A stretch of 39,737 bases of DNA from an uncultured Muribaculaceae bacterium (GCA_910585755.1 CAJUFH010000022.1:1-39737), one strand, 5' to 3'. Numbered from the stretch's first letter, positions 7,585 to 16,396 are shown. Notes: generated from the sequence alone by a model not told the origin. Numbers and translations are program-made.

Positions 7585-7670
7585 CGGTTGAAGTAGTTGC
7601 CGTTTGCCGCAGCGGGTCCGACGCCGTTCGCCATTGGCAGCCATACAGGAAATTTCACGACCCATCATAT

Positions 7671-10600
7671 ATGAGGAAACAAGCGATTTTGCTGGCGGCT
7701 CTGGCCGCGGTCGGGGCTTCCGCGCAGGCCCCATTATGGATGCGCGACGTTAAAATCTCGCCCGACGGCAGAGCCGTCGCGTTCGCCTACAAGGGTGACA
7801 TATGGACTGTTCCCGCAGCCGGGGGGAACGCCGTCCGCCTGACGTCGCTCCCCTCCTACGAGGCTTCCCCGGTATGGAGCCCCGACGGCAAGCTGATCGC
7901 TTTCTCGTCGGACCGCTACGGCAACAGCGACATATTCGTCATGGACGCCGCCGGCGGCCCCGCGACACGCCTTACTTCGGATTCCGCCTCGGAGACCCCG
8001 GAGGCGTTCACCCCCGACGGGACGGAGGTGCTCTATTCGGCCGCCATCCAGGCCCCGGCGTCGTCCGCCGCGTTCCCCTCGGGGCGCATGGCGCAGCTAT
8101 GGGCCGCGAAGGCCGACGGCTCGGGCGTCCGCCGGCAGGTGCTGGCGACTCCGGCGCAGATGCCGGCGTTCCTCCCCGACGGCGGTTTCATCTACCAGGA
8201 CCTCAAGGGGTTCGAGGATGAATGGCGCAAGCACCATACCTCGTCTGTTACCCGCGACCTCTGGCGCTACGACGCGAAGACCGGGAAGCATACAAACCTT
8301 ACCTCCCGCGGCGGCGAGGACCGCAACCCGTCGTTCGACCCGGCGACCTCTACCGTATATTTCCTCAGCGAGCGCGACGGGGGGACGATGAATGTCTACG
8401 CCGCGCCCCTCTCCGATATGTCCAAGGCCTCGGCTGTCACCTCCTTCAAGACCCACCCGGTGCGCTTCCTTAGCCGCGCCGCCGACGGCACCCTCGCCTT
8501 CACCTACGACGGGGAAATCTACACGATGAAGGGGGGCAAGGGTGCTCCCGCGAAGTTGGCCGTCGCGATTGCCGCCGACGACGCTCCCTCGGTGGAGAAA
8601 ATCGGGCTTTCGCCCCGTGGCGCCGTACCCTCGCCCGACGGGAAGCAGATGGCGTTCATCAGCCGCGGCGACGTATTCGTGACCTCAGTCGAGTACCCGA
8701 CGACGCGCCAGGTGACCTCCACCCCGCAGGCCGAGCGCCATCTGAGCTGGGGGAAGGACAACCGCACGCTTTACTATACCTCGGAGCGCTCGGGCCGCAA
8801 GAATATCTACCGCGCGACCCTCGACCGCGAGGCTGACCCCGATTTCCCCAACGCTACCTCCATAAAGGAGGAGGCGCTGTTCGACGACGGGGCGGAATAC
8901 TCCCACCCGATGGTGTCGCCCGACGGCAAGAAGCTCGCCTTCGTCAAGAACCGTCGTAACATAATGGTCATGGACCTCCCCTCCGGGAAGCCCCGCCAGC
9001 TTACCGCCGGGGAGACCTATCCCGGGCGTGACGACGGCATCGTGATGACCTGGAGCCCCGACTCCCGCTGGCTGGCGATGGAGATGACCCCCAAGATGCA
9101 CGACCCATATTCCGATATAGCGCTACTTAACGTCGAGACCGGCAAGCTGACCAACATCACCCGCAGCGGCTACTTCGACGCGTCGCCCCGCTTCACGCAG
9201 GACGGCAACGCGCTGCTTTTCATGACCGACCGCTACGGCATGCGCGCCCACGCGTCGTGGGGCTCGCAGACCGACCTCATGATCGTGTTCCTCAACCGCG
9301 AGGCCCGCGACCGCTTCGACCTCAGCAAGGAGGACCTGGCGCTCCTGAAGGAGAGTGAAAAGGGTGAAAAGAGTGAAAAGGTGAAAGGTGAAAAGGGTGA
9401 AAAGAAGAAGGATAAGAAGGGGGAAAAAGGTGAAAAGGATGAGATGGAAGAGAAGGAGGTCAAGCCGATTGTGGTCGAGCTTGACGGAATCGAGACCCGC
9501 ATACGCCGCCTGACCCCTTATTCGGCTGACATTGTCGACGCCATCGGCTCTGCTGACGGGGAGACATTATATTATGTCGTGTCGTTCGGCGACGACTATA
9601 TGCTCTACAAGCTCCCCGTCAGGGAGATGGAGCCGGAGAAGGTAGCGTCTCTCGGGGGCGCGCCCGCGAGCCTGGCGGCTTCGGCCGACGGAAAGACCAT
9701 CTTCGCTATCGGCGACGGCATGAAGAAGCTCGACGGGAGCAAGCTGGAGGCAATCAAGACTTCCGGCAAGCACACCATCGACCGCGCGAAGGAGCGCGAG
9801 GCGATGTTCGACTATGTCGCCGTCGAGGAGGGGGAACGCTTCTACACCCCTGATATGCACGGCGTTGACTGGCCCGCGATGACCGCCGCCTACCGCCGCT
9901 TCCTCCCCCATATCAACAACAACTACGACTTCGCCGAGATGCTTTCCGAACTGCTCGGGGAGCTGAACGTCAGCCATACCGGTGGCCGCTACCGCCCGAG
10001 AGCCGCCTCGAACGCCGACCGCACGGCCAACCTCGGCCTCCTCTACGACCTGGCCTATACGGGCGACGGCCTGAAGGTCGACGAGGTAATCGTCGACGGG
10101 CCTTTCGACAAGGCTTCCTCCAAGATGGTTCCGGGGGCGGTGATAACCGCTGTCAACGGCACAGCCGTGACCCCCGCGACCGATACCGCGGCGCTGCTGA
10201 CCGACCTGGCGGGCCGCAAGACCCTCGTCGAGTTCACCCTCCCCTCCGGCGAGAAGGTAAGCGAGGTTGTCAAGCCTGTAAGCGCCGGGACGGTTTCCGA
10301 CCTGATGTACAAGAGGTGGGTGCGTAACCGCGCCGCCGACGTGGAGCGCTGGTCGGGTGGCCGCCTGGGCTACGTCCATATCGAGCAGATGGCCGACGAG
10401 TCGTTCCGCCCGATGTACGCCGACCTCTTCGGCAAGTACAACAACTGCGACGGCGTGGTTGTCGACATACGCTGGAACGGCGGAGGGCGCATGCACGAGG
10501 ATATCGAGGCGCTCCTGACGGGCCAGAAGTACCTGACCCAGGTAATCCGCGGGGAGGAGACGTGCGACATGCCGTCGCGCCGCTGGAACAAGCCCTCGAT

Positions 10601-10922
10601 TATGGTGATGGCGGAGCCTTGCTACTCCAACGCCCACGGTACCCCCTGGGTCTACAAGCACCAGAAAATCGGAAAGCTCGTAGGCATGCCTGTGCCGGGC
10701 ACGATGACCTCGGTCAACTGGGTGACGCTGCAGGACCCGACGCTCGTGTTCGGAATCCCCGTGATCGGCTACCGCACCGCCGAGGGAACCTACCTCGAGA
10801 ACTCGCAGCTCGAGCCTGACGTCAAGGTCGTCAACACTCCCGAGGCCCTCACCTCCGGCGAGGACCTCCAGCTCAAGACCGCCGTCGAGATCCTCCTCCG
10901 CGACATAGACTCCCGAAAATGA
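7671..10922 (+). CDS. Tricorn-like protease, S41 family with WD40/PD40 propeller
   Basis: A 1083-aa exported peptidase. The frame opens at 7542, but the ATG at 7671 starts a clear signal peptide (MRKQAILLAALAAVGASAQA) and follows a promoter box. Repeated SPDG and SWG propeller motifs (SPDGRAVAFAYKGDIW, SPDGKLIAFSSDRYGNSDIF, SPDGKKLAFV) fill about residues 25-640. A PDZ-like region and the S41 peptidase domain follow. Catalytic candidates are His769 in NVSHTGG, Ser986 in CYSNAHGTPW and Glu1043 in TYLENSQLEPD, matching Tricorn homologues. Between the parts is a Lys/Glu-rich linker (about residues 560-600) encoded by GTGAAAAGG-type repeats at 9354-9440, probably length-variable. The stop overlaps the next start (ATGA at 10919), so the SGNH hydrolase is translationally coupled. 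It probably degrades peptides in the periplasm. Confidence 0.9.
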   Translation: MRKQAILLAALAAVGASAQAPLWMRDVKISPDGRAVAFAYKGDIWTVPAAGGNAVRLTSLPSYEASPVWSPDGKLIAFSSDRYGNSDIFVMDAAGGPATRLTSDSASETPEAFTPDGTEVLYSAAIQAPASSAAFPSGRMAQLWAAKADGSGVRRQVLATPAQMPAFLPDGGFIYQDLKGFEDEWRKHHTSSVTRDLWRYDAKTGKHTNLTSRGGEDRNPSFDPATSTVYFLSERDGGTMNVYAAPLSDMSKASAVTSFKTHPVRFLSRAADGTLAFTYDGEIYTMKGGKGAPAKLAVAIAADDAPSVEKIGLSPRGAVPSPDGKQMAFISRGDVFVTSVEYPTTRQVTSTPQAERHLSWGKDNRTLYYTSERSGRKNIYRATLDREADPDFPNATSIKEEALFDDGAEYSHPMVSPDGKKLAFVKNRRNIMVMDLPSGKPRQLTAGETYPGRDDGIVMTWSPDSRWLAMEMTPKMHDPYSDIALLNVETGKLTNITRSGYFDASPRFTQDGNALLFMTDRYGMRAHASWGSQTDLMIVFLNREARDRFDLSKEDLALLKESEKGEKSEKVKGEKGEKKKDKKGEKGEKDEMEEKEVKPIVVELDGIETRIRRLTPYSADIVDAIGSADGETLYYVVSFGDDYMLYKLPVREMEPEKVASLGGAPASLAASADGKTIFAIGDGMKKLDGSKLEAIKTSGKHTIDRAKEREAMFDYVAVEEGERFYTPDMHGVDWPAMTAAYRRFLPHINNNYDFAEMLSELLGELNVSHTGGRYRPRAASNADRTANLGLLYDLAYTGDGLKVDEVIVDGPFDKASSKMVPGAVITAVNGTAVTPATDTAALLTDLAGRKTLVEFTLPSGEKVSEVVKPVSAGTVSDLMYKRWVRNRAADVERWSGGRLGYVHIEQMADESFRPMYADLFGKYNNCDGVVVDIRWNGGGRMHEDIEALLTGQKYLTQVIRGEETCDMPSRRWNKPSIMVMAEPCYSNAHGTPWVYKHQKIGKLVGMPVPGTMTSVNWVTLQDPTLVFGIPVIGYRTAEGTYLENSQLEPDVKVVNTPEALTSGEDLQLKTAVEILLRDIDSRK
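9354..9440 (+). repeat. GTGAAA(A)GG repeat tract inside the Tricorn-like gene
   Basis: About nine units related to GTGAAAAGG encode a repeated K-G-E-K / K-S-E-K linker. The same heptamer-like word (TTCACCY on the opposite strand) occurs in spacers and genes at 1108-1135, 1931-1952 and 6334-6360. Unit length varies between 7 and 9 bases, the longer form preserving frame. Confidence 0.6.
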
Positions 10923-11518
10923 ACCGCTGGGTAAGGAAAATAACCGCGGGGGTCGCGCTGCTCGGGTTAGCGGCGGCGGGGACGTCGTGCGGCGACGAGC
11001 CGGATACGGAAGTGTTCTTCGTCGGCGACTCCCTGGTGGAGTTCTGGGACGCGGGCCGCTCATTCCCTACGCTGCGTTTCCGCAACCTGGGGCGCGCCGG
11101 GGCAGGAATCGCCTATCTCGGCGAGCTTGGCGACCGGGTCGCCGGGCGTGAGGTGGTGCTTCTGATCGGCACGAATGACGCGTGGCAGATGGTCTCCGAC
11201 GGAGTGGAGGATTACGCTGACCGCTATATCGCCGCCGCGAGGGGGCTGAAAGCGGGGAAGATATACCTGTTCTCCGTCCTGCCTCGGACTTTGGCCACTG
11301 ATACAGAGGAACTTCGCGAGGCTATCCCCCTGTTTAACTCCGTAATCCGGGGGCGCCTGGAGGAGTTCGGATGCGAGGTGGTGTACATCGATGTCTACGA
11401 CAAGATGCGCGACGGCGACAGTTTCGGAATCCAGCCGGCGTTGTCGCCTGACGGTATCCACCTCAATTCATATGGTTATGAGATCCTTACCGAGGAATTA
11501 TGGAAAAAGTTGAAATGA
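10919..11518 (+). CDS. SGNH/GDSL hydrolase, putative lipoprotein
   Basis: A 199-aa esterase/lipase-type hydrolase of the SGNH fold. Block I is FVGDSLVEFW with nucleophile Ser38; block II is the Gly in NLGRAGAG; block III is LIGTNDAW; block V is SPDGIHLNSYGY with the catalytic Asp and His. The N-terminus has a hydrophobic signal ending in AGTSCGDEP; Cys24 may be lipidated, although the lipobox is weak (Gly at -3). It is probably a periplasmic or outer-membrane-associated carbohydrate esterase or lipase; the substrate is unknown. It overlaps the Tricorn-like gene by 4 bases (ATGA) and the next gene by 4 bases (ATGA at 11515), so the three genes form a coupled operon. Confidence 0.85.
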   Translation: MNRWVRKITAGVALLGLAAAGTSCGDEPDTEVFFVGDSLVEFWDAGRSFPTLRFRNLGRAGAGIAYLGELGDRVAGREVVLLIGTNDAWQMVSDGVEDYADRYIAAARGLKAGKIYLFSVLPRTLATDTEELREAIPLFNSVIRGRLEEFGCEVVYIDVYDKMRDGDSFGIQPALSPDGIHLNSYGYEILTEELWKKLK

Positions 11519-12135
11519 CGCTCCGGCGGCTCGCGGCCGCGCTGCTGCTCAGCCTGTCCTGCCTCTGCTCGGCGGGCGGGGCGGAAAAATGGGGCCTCGG
11601 GGCCGGAGTGCGCGACTCATATTATATATTCGCGCAGGCATCCTACGCCGATAGCTACCTGGGTGCGGAGCACAGCGTCTACTCCTACGACGCTAAATAC
11701 CAGTACTGGCGGCTCTATACCGGGAGCCGCGGGACGATTCCGTACGCCGAGTTCAGCGGGAGGATTTTCTACGGGCGTACCTGGTGCGGCAACTACTGGA
11801 ACGCCGGGGCGCTGCTGACGGCCCGCGCGCTCCCGCCCGGCCCGGTATCGGTTTTCGCCACCCTTAACCCCCTGTATGATTCTGGCCTTAAATACCATAC
11901 CTGTTTCGCGGCCGGGGCGGCGGTAAGGATTTTCAAGCCGGTAAGCCTCAGGGCTTCCTATACTACCATCCCCGAGTTCCGCGAGAGCGAGAAGCGGGTG
12001 AGGGCCGGGGTAGAGGTGAAGGTCGGGGGGCTGTCGGTTGTTCCCGAGCTGTCGATTCCGACGAATCCGACCAACCGGTCGCGCCGCCTGAGGCTCCTGA
12101 TGTCCTTTTCATACCTCTTTTCCCTCGGCAGATGA
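11515..12135 (+). CDS. Small exported protein, probable outer-membrane beta-barrel
   Basis: A 206-aa protein of unrecognised family. The ATG at 11515 is preferred over 11500 because it overlaps the preceding stop as ATGA and starts directly on the signal peptide MTLRRLAAALLLSLSCLCSAGG. The mature part is rich in aromatic residues and alternating strands (WGLGAGVRDSYYIFAQASY, KYQYWRLYTGSRG, YGRTWCGNYWNAGALLTA, RLRLLMSFSYLFSLGR), ending close to an aromatic residue, as in small outer-membrane barrels. It has two mature cysteines (WCGNYW and YHTCF). Coupling to a protease and an SGNH hydrolase suggests an envelope role. I do not assign a function. Confidence 0.7.
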   Translation: MTLRRLAAALLLSLSCLCSAGGAEKWGLGAGVRDSYYIFAQASYADSYLGAEHSVYSYDAKYQYWRLYTGSRGTIPYAEFSGRIFYGRTWCGNYWNAGALLTARALPPGPVSVFATLNPLYDSGLKYHTCFAAGAAVRIFKPVSLRASYTTIPEFRESEKRVRAGVEVKVGGLSVVPELSIPTNPTNRSRRLRLLMSFSYLFSLGR

Positions 12136-12177
12136 ATGCTCCGCGGGGGTAGGGGCGTTGGGCGAAAGGGAGTGGAA

Positions 12178-12209
12178 TTTGGCCGTTTGGGGTTTTTGGC
12201 GTAAATTTG
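12178..12209 (+). promoter_or_regulatory. Bacteroidetes-type promoter of the acyltransferase gene
   Basis: TTTG at 12178-12181 and TAAATTTG at 12202-12209 are separated by 20 bases, an excellent fit to the -33/-7 promoter of the primary sigma factor in Bacteroidetes. Transcription from here gives a leader of about 100 bases with a hairpin CCTCCCG-GGTG-CGGGAGG at 12260-12277. Confidence 0.7.
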
Positions 12210-12316
12210 CGTTATAAAGGAACGCGAGGTTTCGTAACTTCGCGGTTTCGGGGCGGCCCCCTCCCGGGTGCGGGAGGCTGCCGGCAAGGCGATATAAGGC
12301 GCCCTGACTACGACTT

Positions 12317-13207
12317 ATGGCAAGAATGAAGTTTACCCTACCCGACGACGGGCGCCCCAGGCCCGACGTGCATCCCGAAATCAAACGGACGGTGCTCGAC
12401 CGCGACGACATCATGGAGTTGGTGCCTCGCCTGAAGGGGCATCCCCGCCTCGTAGACCGTCTGATTCATTTCCTGGAGCTTGACAAGGTCAACCGGCTGC
12501 ATGCCCACAACGCCGACACCCCCGGGCCGGCCTTCGTGCGCGGCGCCCTGGAGGACCTGCACATAAAGCTGAAAATCGACAACGAGCGGGTGCTCGACAA
12601 TCTCCCCGAAGGGCCGTTCATAACGGTCAGCAACCACCATTTCGGGGCGCTCGACGGGATTATGCTGATTGACATAATCGGTTCCCGTCGCCCGGATTTC
12701 AAGGTGATGGTCAACATGACGCTGAACTATATCAACGCCATGCGCGAGAATTTCATCGCCGTTGACCCTATGGCCTCCGACGACCCCAGGAAGCGGGCCG
12801 TCTCGATGCAGGGCATCAAGGAGGTAATCAGGAGGGTGCGTGAGGGGCATCCCGTGGGGTTCTTCCCCGCCGGGGCTGTAGGGAAGGTCAACTGGCGGCT
12901 GCGCGTGCGCGACCGCGAGTGGCAGCCCAACGTTCTGCGCCTTATCGAGCAGCTTAAGGTTCCGGTGATTCCGATTTTTTTCCACGGGACGCAGTCGTGG
13001 CTGTTCAACTTCCTGGGGGTGGTGTGCTGGCAGGCCCGTACGCTGATGATGCCACACGAGGTGTTCAACAAAATCGGGCGCACGATGCGGATTACGGTCG
13101 GCGACCCGATTCCGGTAGAGGAGCAGCAGCTCCACCAGGGCTCGCTGGAAGAGTTCGGCAAGTACCTGTATGATACGACATACTCGCTGCGCGAGTATAA
13201 AGGTTAA
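12317..13207 (+). CDS. PlsC-like acyltransferase (lysophospholipid acyltransferase family)
   Basis: A 296-aa acyltransferase of the glycerolipid acyltransferase superfamily. The catalytic HX4D motif is in SNHHFGALDGIML, a second block is FKVMVNMTLNYINAMRENFIAVDP, and the usual FPEG motif appears as VGFFPAGAVGKVNW, with Ala in place of Glu. PVIPIFFHGTQSW fits block IV. Such enzymes move an acyl chain onto lysophosphatidate or a related head group at the inner membrane. Because Bacteroidetes also use a PlsC-like O-acyltransferase for glycine/serine lipids, that role is an alternative, but no N-acyltransferase partner lies next to it. It is monocistronic, with its own promoter, and followed by a short repeat-bearing spacer. 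Confidence 0.82.
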   Translation: MARMKFTLPDDGRPRPDVHPEIKRTVLDRDDIMELVPRLKGHPRLVDRLIHFLELDKVNRLHAHNADTPGPAFVRGALEDLHIKLKIDNERVLDNLPEGPFITVSNHHFGALDGIMLIDIIGSRRPDFKVMVNMTLNYINAMRENFIAVDPMASDDPRKRAVSMQGIKEVIRRVREGHPVGFFPAGAVGKVNWRLRVRDREWQPNVLRLIEQLKVPVIPIFFHGTQSWLFNFLGVVCWQARTLMMPHEVFNKIGRTMRITVGDPIPVEEQQLHQGSLEEFGKYLYDTTYSLREYKG

Positions 13208-13211
13208 CGGG

Positions 13212-13241
13212 GAAGGCCGCTCGCCTTCGGCTCGCTCCACC
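13212..13241. repeat. GCGAGC-type interspersed repeat, diverged copy
   Basis: AAGGCCGCTCGCC-TTC-GGCTCGCTCCACC belongs to the family seen at 401-440 and 20465-20504: two GCTCGC blocks near a GGCC end and a TCCAC end, but with a different spacer. It lies in the spacer between the acyltransferase and the sigma54 activator. Confidence 0.55.
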
Positions 13242-13302
13242 CGACAGTCCACGGCGGGGCGGTGCCGATACAGATTAGATAATTTAGAGAGTTAGAGATA
13301 TA

Positions 13303-14520
13303 TTGGATCAGGAAAAGATACAGCAGGCAAAGTCGCGGCTCGGGATTGTAGGCAATTCGCCGGAGCTGACGCAGGCCGTGGCGCGGGCTCTCCGCGTCGC
13401 GCCGATTGACCTGTCGGTGCTCGTTACCGGCGAAAGCGGCAGCGGCAAGGAGTTCTTTCCCAAGATTATCCATAACTATTCGCCCCGGAAGCACGCCAAA
13501 TATATCGCCGTCAACTGCGGCGCGATTCCCGAAGGGACTATCGACTCCGAGCTGTTCGGCCACGAGAAGGGGGCCTTCACCGGGGCTGTCGCCTCGCGCA
13601 AGGGTTACTTCGAGGAGGCCGACGGGGGCACGATATTCCTCGACGAGGTCGCCGAACTCCCACTGACGACCCAGGCGCGGCTGCTGCGCGTGCTTGAGAG
13701 CGGGGAGTTCATGAAGGTCGGCTCGTCGCAGGTGCAGAAGACCAATATCCGCGTCGTGGCCGCCACGAACGAGGACATGCGCCGCGCGGTGGCCGAGCGC
13801 CGTTTCCGCGAGGACCTGTACTACCGCCTGTCGACGGTGCAGATCGCGGTCCCGCCGCTCCGCGACCGCGGCACCGACATACTCCTGCTGGCCAGGAAGT
13901 TCGCGACCGACTTCGCCGACCGCTACCGCACGGCTCCCGTGGAGTTTTCGGAGGGTGCGCGGGAGGCGCTGCTGCGTTACCGGTGGCCCGGGAACGTCAG
14001 GCAGCTTAAGAACGTTGTCGAGCAGATGTCGGTCTTCGAGGCGGGGAACAGCGTCAGCCGCGAGATGCTCGAGACCTATCTCCCCCAAAGCGCCGGGAGC
14101 TATGCGCCGGTGCCTGTCGGCGCTCCCCGCGGCGAGCAACGGGAGGAGCGGGAGGAGCGCGGCTCCCACAGCTATGCCTCCGAGCGCGAGATGCTCCTGA
14201 ACCTTATCCTGCGGCTTCAGCGCGAAATCGAGGAGCTGCGGGCCGAGATGCGCGAGCACCATCCGGCCCCGAAGTCGGAGCCGCTGGCGATTCCGCAGAC
14301 GGCCCTGGTGAAGTACCGTCCGGCGGTCAGCGACCTGCGGGCCGGAGGGGACCCGGAGGAGCGCCCCGCTCCCGAGACGATGACCCTCGAGCAGACCGAG
14401 CGGGAGACAATCCGGCAGTCGCTCGAACGGAACCAGGGGAGGCGGAAGGCTACCGCCGCCGAGCTTAATATCTCGGAACGAACGCTTTACAGGAAAATCA
14501 AAGAATACGGGCTGGAATGA
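13303..14520 (+). CDS. Sigma54-dependent transcriptional activator without sensor domain
   Basis: A 405-aa bacterial enhancer-binding protein. It starts almost directly with the AAA+ domain: Walker A GESGSGKE (43-50), the sigma54-contacting loop GAFTGA (90-95), Walker B TIFLDEVAE (110-118), and EDLYYRLSTVQIAVPPLRDR. A charged coiled-coil-like stretch (EREMLLNLILRLQREIEELRAEM) precedes a C-terminal Fis-type helix-turn-helix (ATAAELNISERTLYRKIKEYGLE). No receiver, GAF or PAS domain is present. The start is TTG at 13303; an in-frame TAG at 13285 and no ATG leave little choice. The stop overlaps lptE by 4 bases (ATGA at 14517). The order with lptE, a TPR protein and secG recurs in Bacteroidales, tying this regulator to envelope biogenesis. 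Confidence 0.92.
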   Translation: MDQEKIQQAKSRLGIVGNSPELTQAVARALRVAPIDLSVLVTGESGSGKEFFPKIIHNYSPRKHAKYIAVNCGAIPEGTIDSELFGHEKGAFTGAVASRKGYFEEADGGTIFLDEVAELPLTTQARLLRVLESGEFMKVGSSQVQKTNIRVVAATNEDMRRAVAERRFREDLYYRLSTVQIAVPPLRDRGTDILLLARKFATDFADRYRTAPVEFSEGAREALLRYRWPGNVRQLKNVVEQMSVFEAGNSVSREMLETYLPQSAGSYAPVPVGAPRGEQREEREERGSHSYASEREMLLNLILRLQREIEELRAEMREHHPAPKSEPLAIPQTALVKYRPAVSDLRAGGDPEERPAPETMTLEQTERETIRQSLERNQGRRKATAAELNISERTLYRKIKEYGLE

Positions 14521-15041
14521 AACTCTTACGGAAAATATCGTTGCAAATGGTATTGGGGGCGCTCCTGCTGTTGGTGCCTCAGTCGTGCCGGATAAGCTAC
14601 AAGCTCAACGGGGCATCGATTGACTATACCGTCTACAAGACAATCCACGTCGGCGAGTTCCCGATTCGCGCGGCGCTGGTCTACAGCCCGTTGCAGCAGA
14701 CGTTCGAGAACGAGCTGCTCGACTATATCAGCCGTAACACTCGCCTGGCGACCGTCGATGGTGCCTCCGACCTGACGATGGAGGGGGAGATTACGGGCTA
14801 TACCCTCACCCCGCAGGCTGTTGGAGCTGACGCGTACGCCACACAGACGCGCCTTACAATCACCGTCAGGGTGAAATATACCGATTCGAAGAAGGAGTCG
14901 AACGACATAGACCAGAGCTTCTCGGCCTACCGCGACTTCGACGCCTCGCAGATGATCACCGACGTGCAGGACGAGCTCTGCCAGCAGATTGCAAAGGAGC
15001 TTGTCGAACTGATATTCAACGCCACCCTCGGCAACTGGTAA
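14517..15041 (+). CDS. lptE: LptE-family LPS assembly lipoprotein
   Basis: A 174-aa lipoprotein with signal MKLLRKISLQMVLGALLLLVPQSC and a likely lipidated Cys24. The body (YKLNGASIDYTVYKTIHVGEF, QTFENELLDYISRNTRLATV, LTMEGEITGYTLTPQAV) fits the Bacteroidetes LptE family, which plugs the outer-membrane LptD barrel and helps insert lipopolysaccharide. It overlaps the sigma54 activator gene by 4 bases and is 11 bases before the TPR protein. The motif RLTITVRVKYTD and the C-terminal helix (LCQQIAKELVELIFNATLGNW) match the family end. Family assignment is strong; the direct partner LptD is not in the window. Confidence 0.87.
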   Translation: MKLLRKISLQMVLGALLLLVPQSCRISYKLNGASIDYTVYKTIHVGEFPIRAALVYSPLQQTFENELLDYISRNTRLATVDGASDLTMEGEITGYTLTPQAVGADAYATQTRLTITVRVKYTDSKKESNDIDQSFSAYRDFDASQMITDVQDELCQQIAKELVELIFNATLGNW

Positions 15042-15052
15042 CCTGACTCTCC

Positions 15053-15862
15053 ATGAATAACGAAAACAACGATTCGCGGGACCCGCAGCGCAAGCTGGAA
15101 TCGCTTCTGGGCGGCGAGGCCGTCGACGGCGCGTTCGCCCGGGAACTCCGCGCCCGATATCCCTATTTCACTCTTCCCGACGCGCTGATGCTCCGGCGCT
15201 CCGCCGAGGCCGGGCTTCCGATGCCCGAGGGGGAGGAGCAGAAACGGCTTCTCGCCCGGCTGGCGCTCAATTCGTGCGACCCGGCGGCTGCCGGCAGGCT
15301 CGCACGGGGCGAGGAGGGGAGCGTCGAGGGGTTCTATCCCCCGGCTCCTGAAAAAGAGACCCCGACCACGGAGAGCGCGATCGATACCTTCCTCAGCTCC
15401 TACGGCTCGCGCTCCGACGAAGAGGACGCGCTCCTGGAGAGGCTGATATTCAATCCGGTGCCGGACTATGCCCTGACGATGGAGGCCGAGGATGAGGCCG
15501 AAAACAGTGCCCCGGAGGGGGCTTCCGCCCCGGTTCCGCCGCCGGTCCCCCCTACAGCCGCCGCTCCGGCTGAGATGCCTCCGGTTCCCGAACCCGCGGC
15601 GCCGTCCCCCGTTACTCCTCCGGCTGCTCCGTCCCCTGCCCGGAAGCCTCGCGAGATTGCGGGGAGCCAGGACCTTTTGAGCGAGTCGCTGGCGAAAATC
15701 TTCATCAAAACGCGGCGCTACGACAAGGCATATGAAATTCTTGAACGTTTAAGTTTGGAATTTCCCGAAAAAAGTCGTTACTTTGCAGACCAATTGCGGT
15801 TTCTGCGCAAGCTGATACTCATAGAGCAGCACCGCCGGAAGCAGCAGGAAAACCAATCCTAA
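15053..15862 (+). CDS. TPR-like protein with Pro/Ala-rich linker
   Basis: A 269-aa cytoplasmic protein of unknown role. The N-terminal part (about 1-150) is helical. Residues about 155-205 are a Pro/Ala-rich linker (PVPPPVPPTAAAPAEMPPVP). The C-terminus carries a TPR-like helical pair (LAKIFIKTRRYDKAYEILERLSLEFPEKS) plus a basic tail. No signal peptide is seen. Its fixed position between lptE and secG in Bacteroidales suggests a link with the envelope or Sec pathway, but nothing in the sequence names its partner. A promoter for secG lies inside its 3' end. Confidence 0.75.
   Translation: MNNENNDSRDPQRKLESLLGGEAVDGAFARELRARYPYFTLPDALMLRRSAEAGLPMPEGEEQKRLLARLALNSCDPAAAGRLARGEEGSVEGFYPPAPEKETPTTESAIDTFLSSYGSRSDEEDALLERLIFNPVPDYALTMEAEDEAENSAPEGASAPVPPPVPPTAAAPAEMPPVPEPAAPSPVTPPAAPSPARKPREIAGSQDLLSESLAKIFIKTRRYDKAYEILERLSLEFPEKSRYFADQLRFLRKLILIEQHRRKQQENQS
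15754..15785 (+). promoter_or_regulatory. Internal promoter for secG
   Basis: TTTG at 15754-15757 and TACTTTG at 15779-15785 are separated by 21 bases, close to the Bacteroidetes -33/-7 pattern, and start about 130 bases upstream of secG. It lies within the last codons of the TPR gene and would allow secG to be expressed independently of the sigma54 activator operon. Confidence 0.6.
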
Positions 15863-15912
15863 TAAGCAAACTTACAAAGCTGATTAAGCATTTTAAGGAA
15901 TATCCCTGAAAT

Positions 15913-16287
15913 ATGTACACTCTGATTATCATCCTGACAGTTCTCGTTTCGATTCTCCTTATCATCGTCGTTCTCGTGCAGAAGTCGAAGGGGGGAGGCC
16001 TGTCGTCGACCTTCGCCGGCTCCAACCAGATTATGGGCGTGCGCCGCACCAACGACTTCATCGAAAAGGCAACCTGGACCCTGGCCGGCATCATCTGCCT
16101 GCTGTCGATTATTTCGGTGTTCGTGATGCCGCGCAACGTGATTCAGAGCGCTGCCCGCGTGAAACCCGTAGAGGCTCCCGTAGTCAACACTGACTTCCAG
16201 ACCCCCGCGGCTCCCGCCCCCGCCGCGCCGGCTGCCGAGGAGGCCCCCGCTGCCGAGGCTCCCGCCGAGACTCCCGCCGCCGAGTAA
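15913..16287 (+). CDS. secG: Protein translocase subunit SecG
   Basis: A 124-aa inner-membrane protein with the two SecG helices (YTLIIILTVLVSILLIIVVLVQ, residues 2-23, and TWTLAGIICLLSIISVFVM, about 57-75) joined by the conserved loop KSKGGGLSSTFAGSNQIMGVR. SecG supports SecYEA-driven protein export. The C-terminal tail is an Ala/Pro/Glu-rich low-complexity stretch, as in other Bacteroidetes SecG proteins. It has its own promoter inside the upstream gene, plus possible read-through from the lptE operon. Confidence 0.93.
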   Translation: MYTLIIILTVLVSILLIIVVLVQKSKGGGLSSTFAGSNQIMGVRRTNDFIEKATWTLAGIICLLSIISVFVMPRNVIQSAARVKPVEAPVVNTDFQTPAAPAPAAPAAEEAPAAEAPAETPAAE

Positions 16288-16327
16288 GCCATAACCGAGA
16301 AATAAATTTCTGTAACGCCATAATTTG

Positions 16328-16356
16328 AAGGGAGCGCCCGTATAAGGTGCTCCCTT
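16328..16356 (+). terminator. Hairpin without U-tract after secG
   Basis: AAGGGAGC (16328-16335) pairs with GCTCCCTT (16349-16356), with an extra GCC/GG(T) pairing near the loop. It lies between secG and the DUF4369 lipoprotein gene. No T-run follows, so termination is uncertain; it may be an attenuator or a 3' stabiliser. Confidence 0.35.
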
Positions 16357-16396
16357 GACTGCGTAAAAAGAACACCCGATATAACCAGCACCTCCG

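Noticed and set aside
7542..7670. Upstream 43 codons of the Tricorn-like frame
   Set aside because: They would mask the signal peptide at 7671 and contain the likely -7 promoter box.
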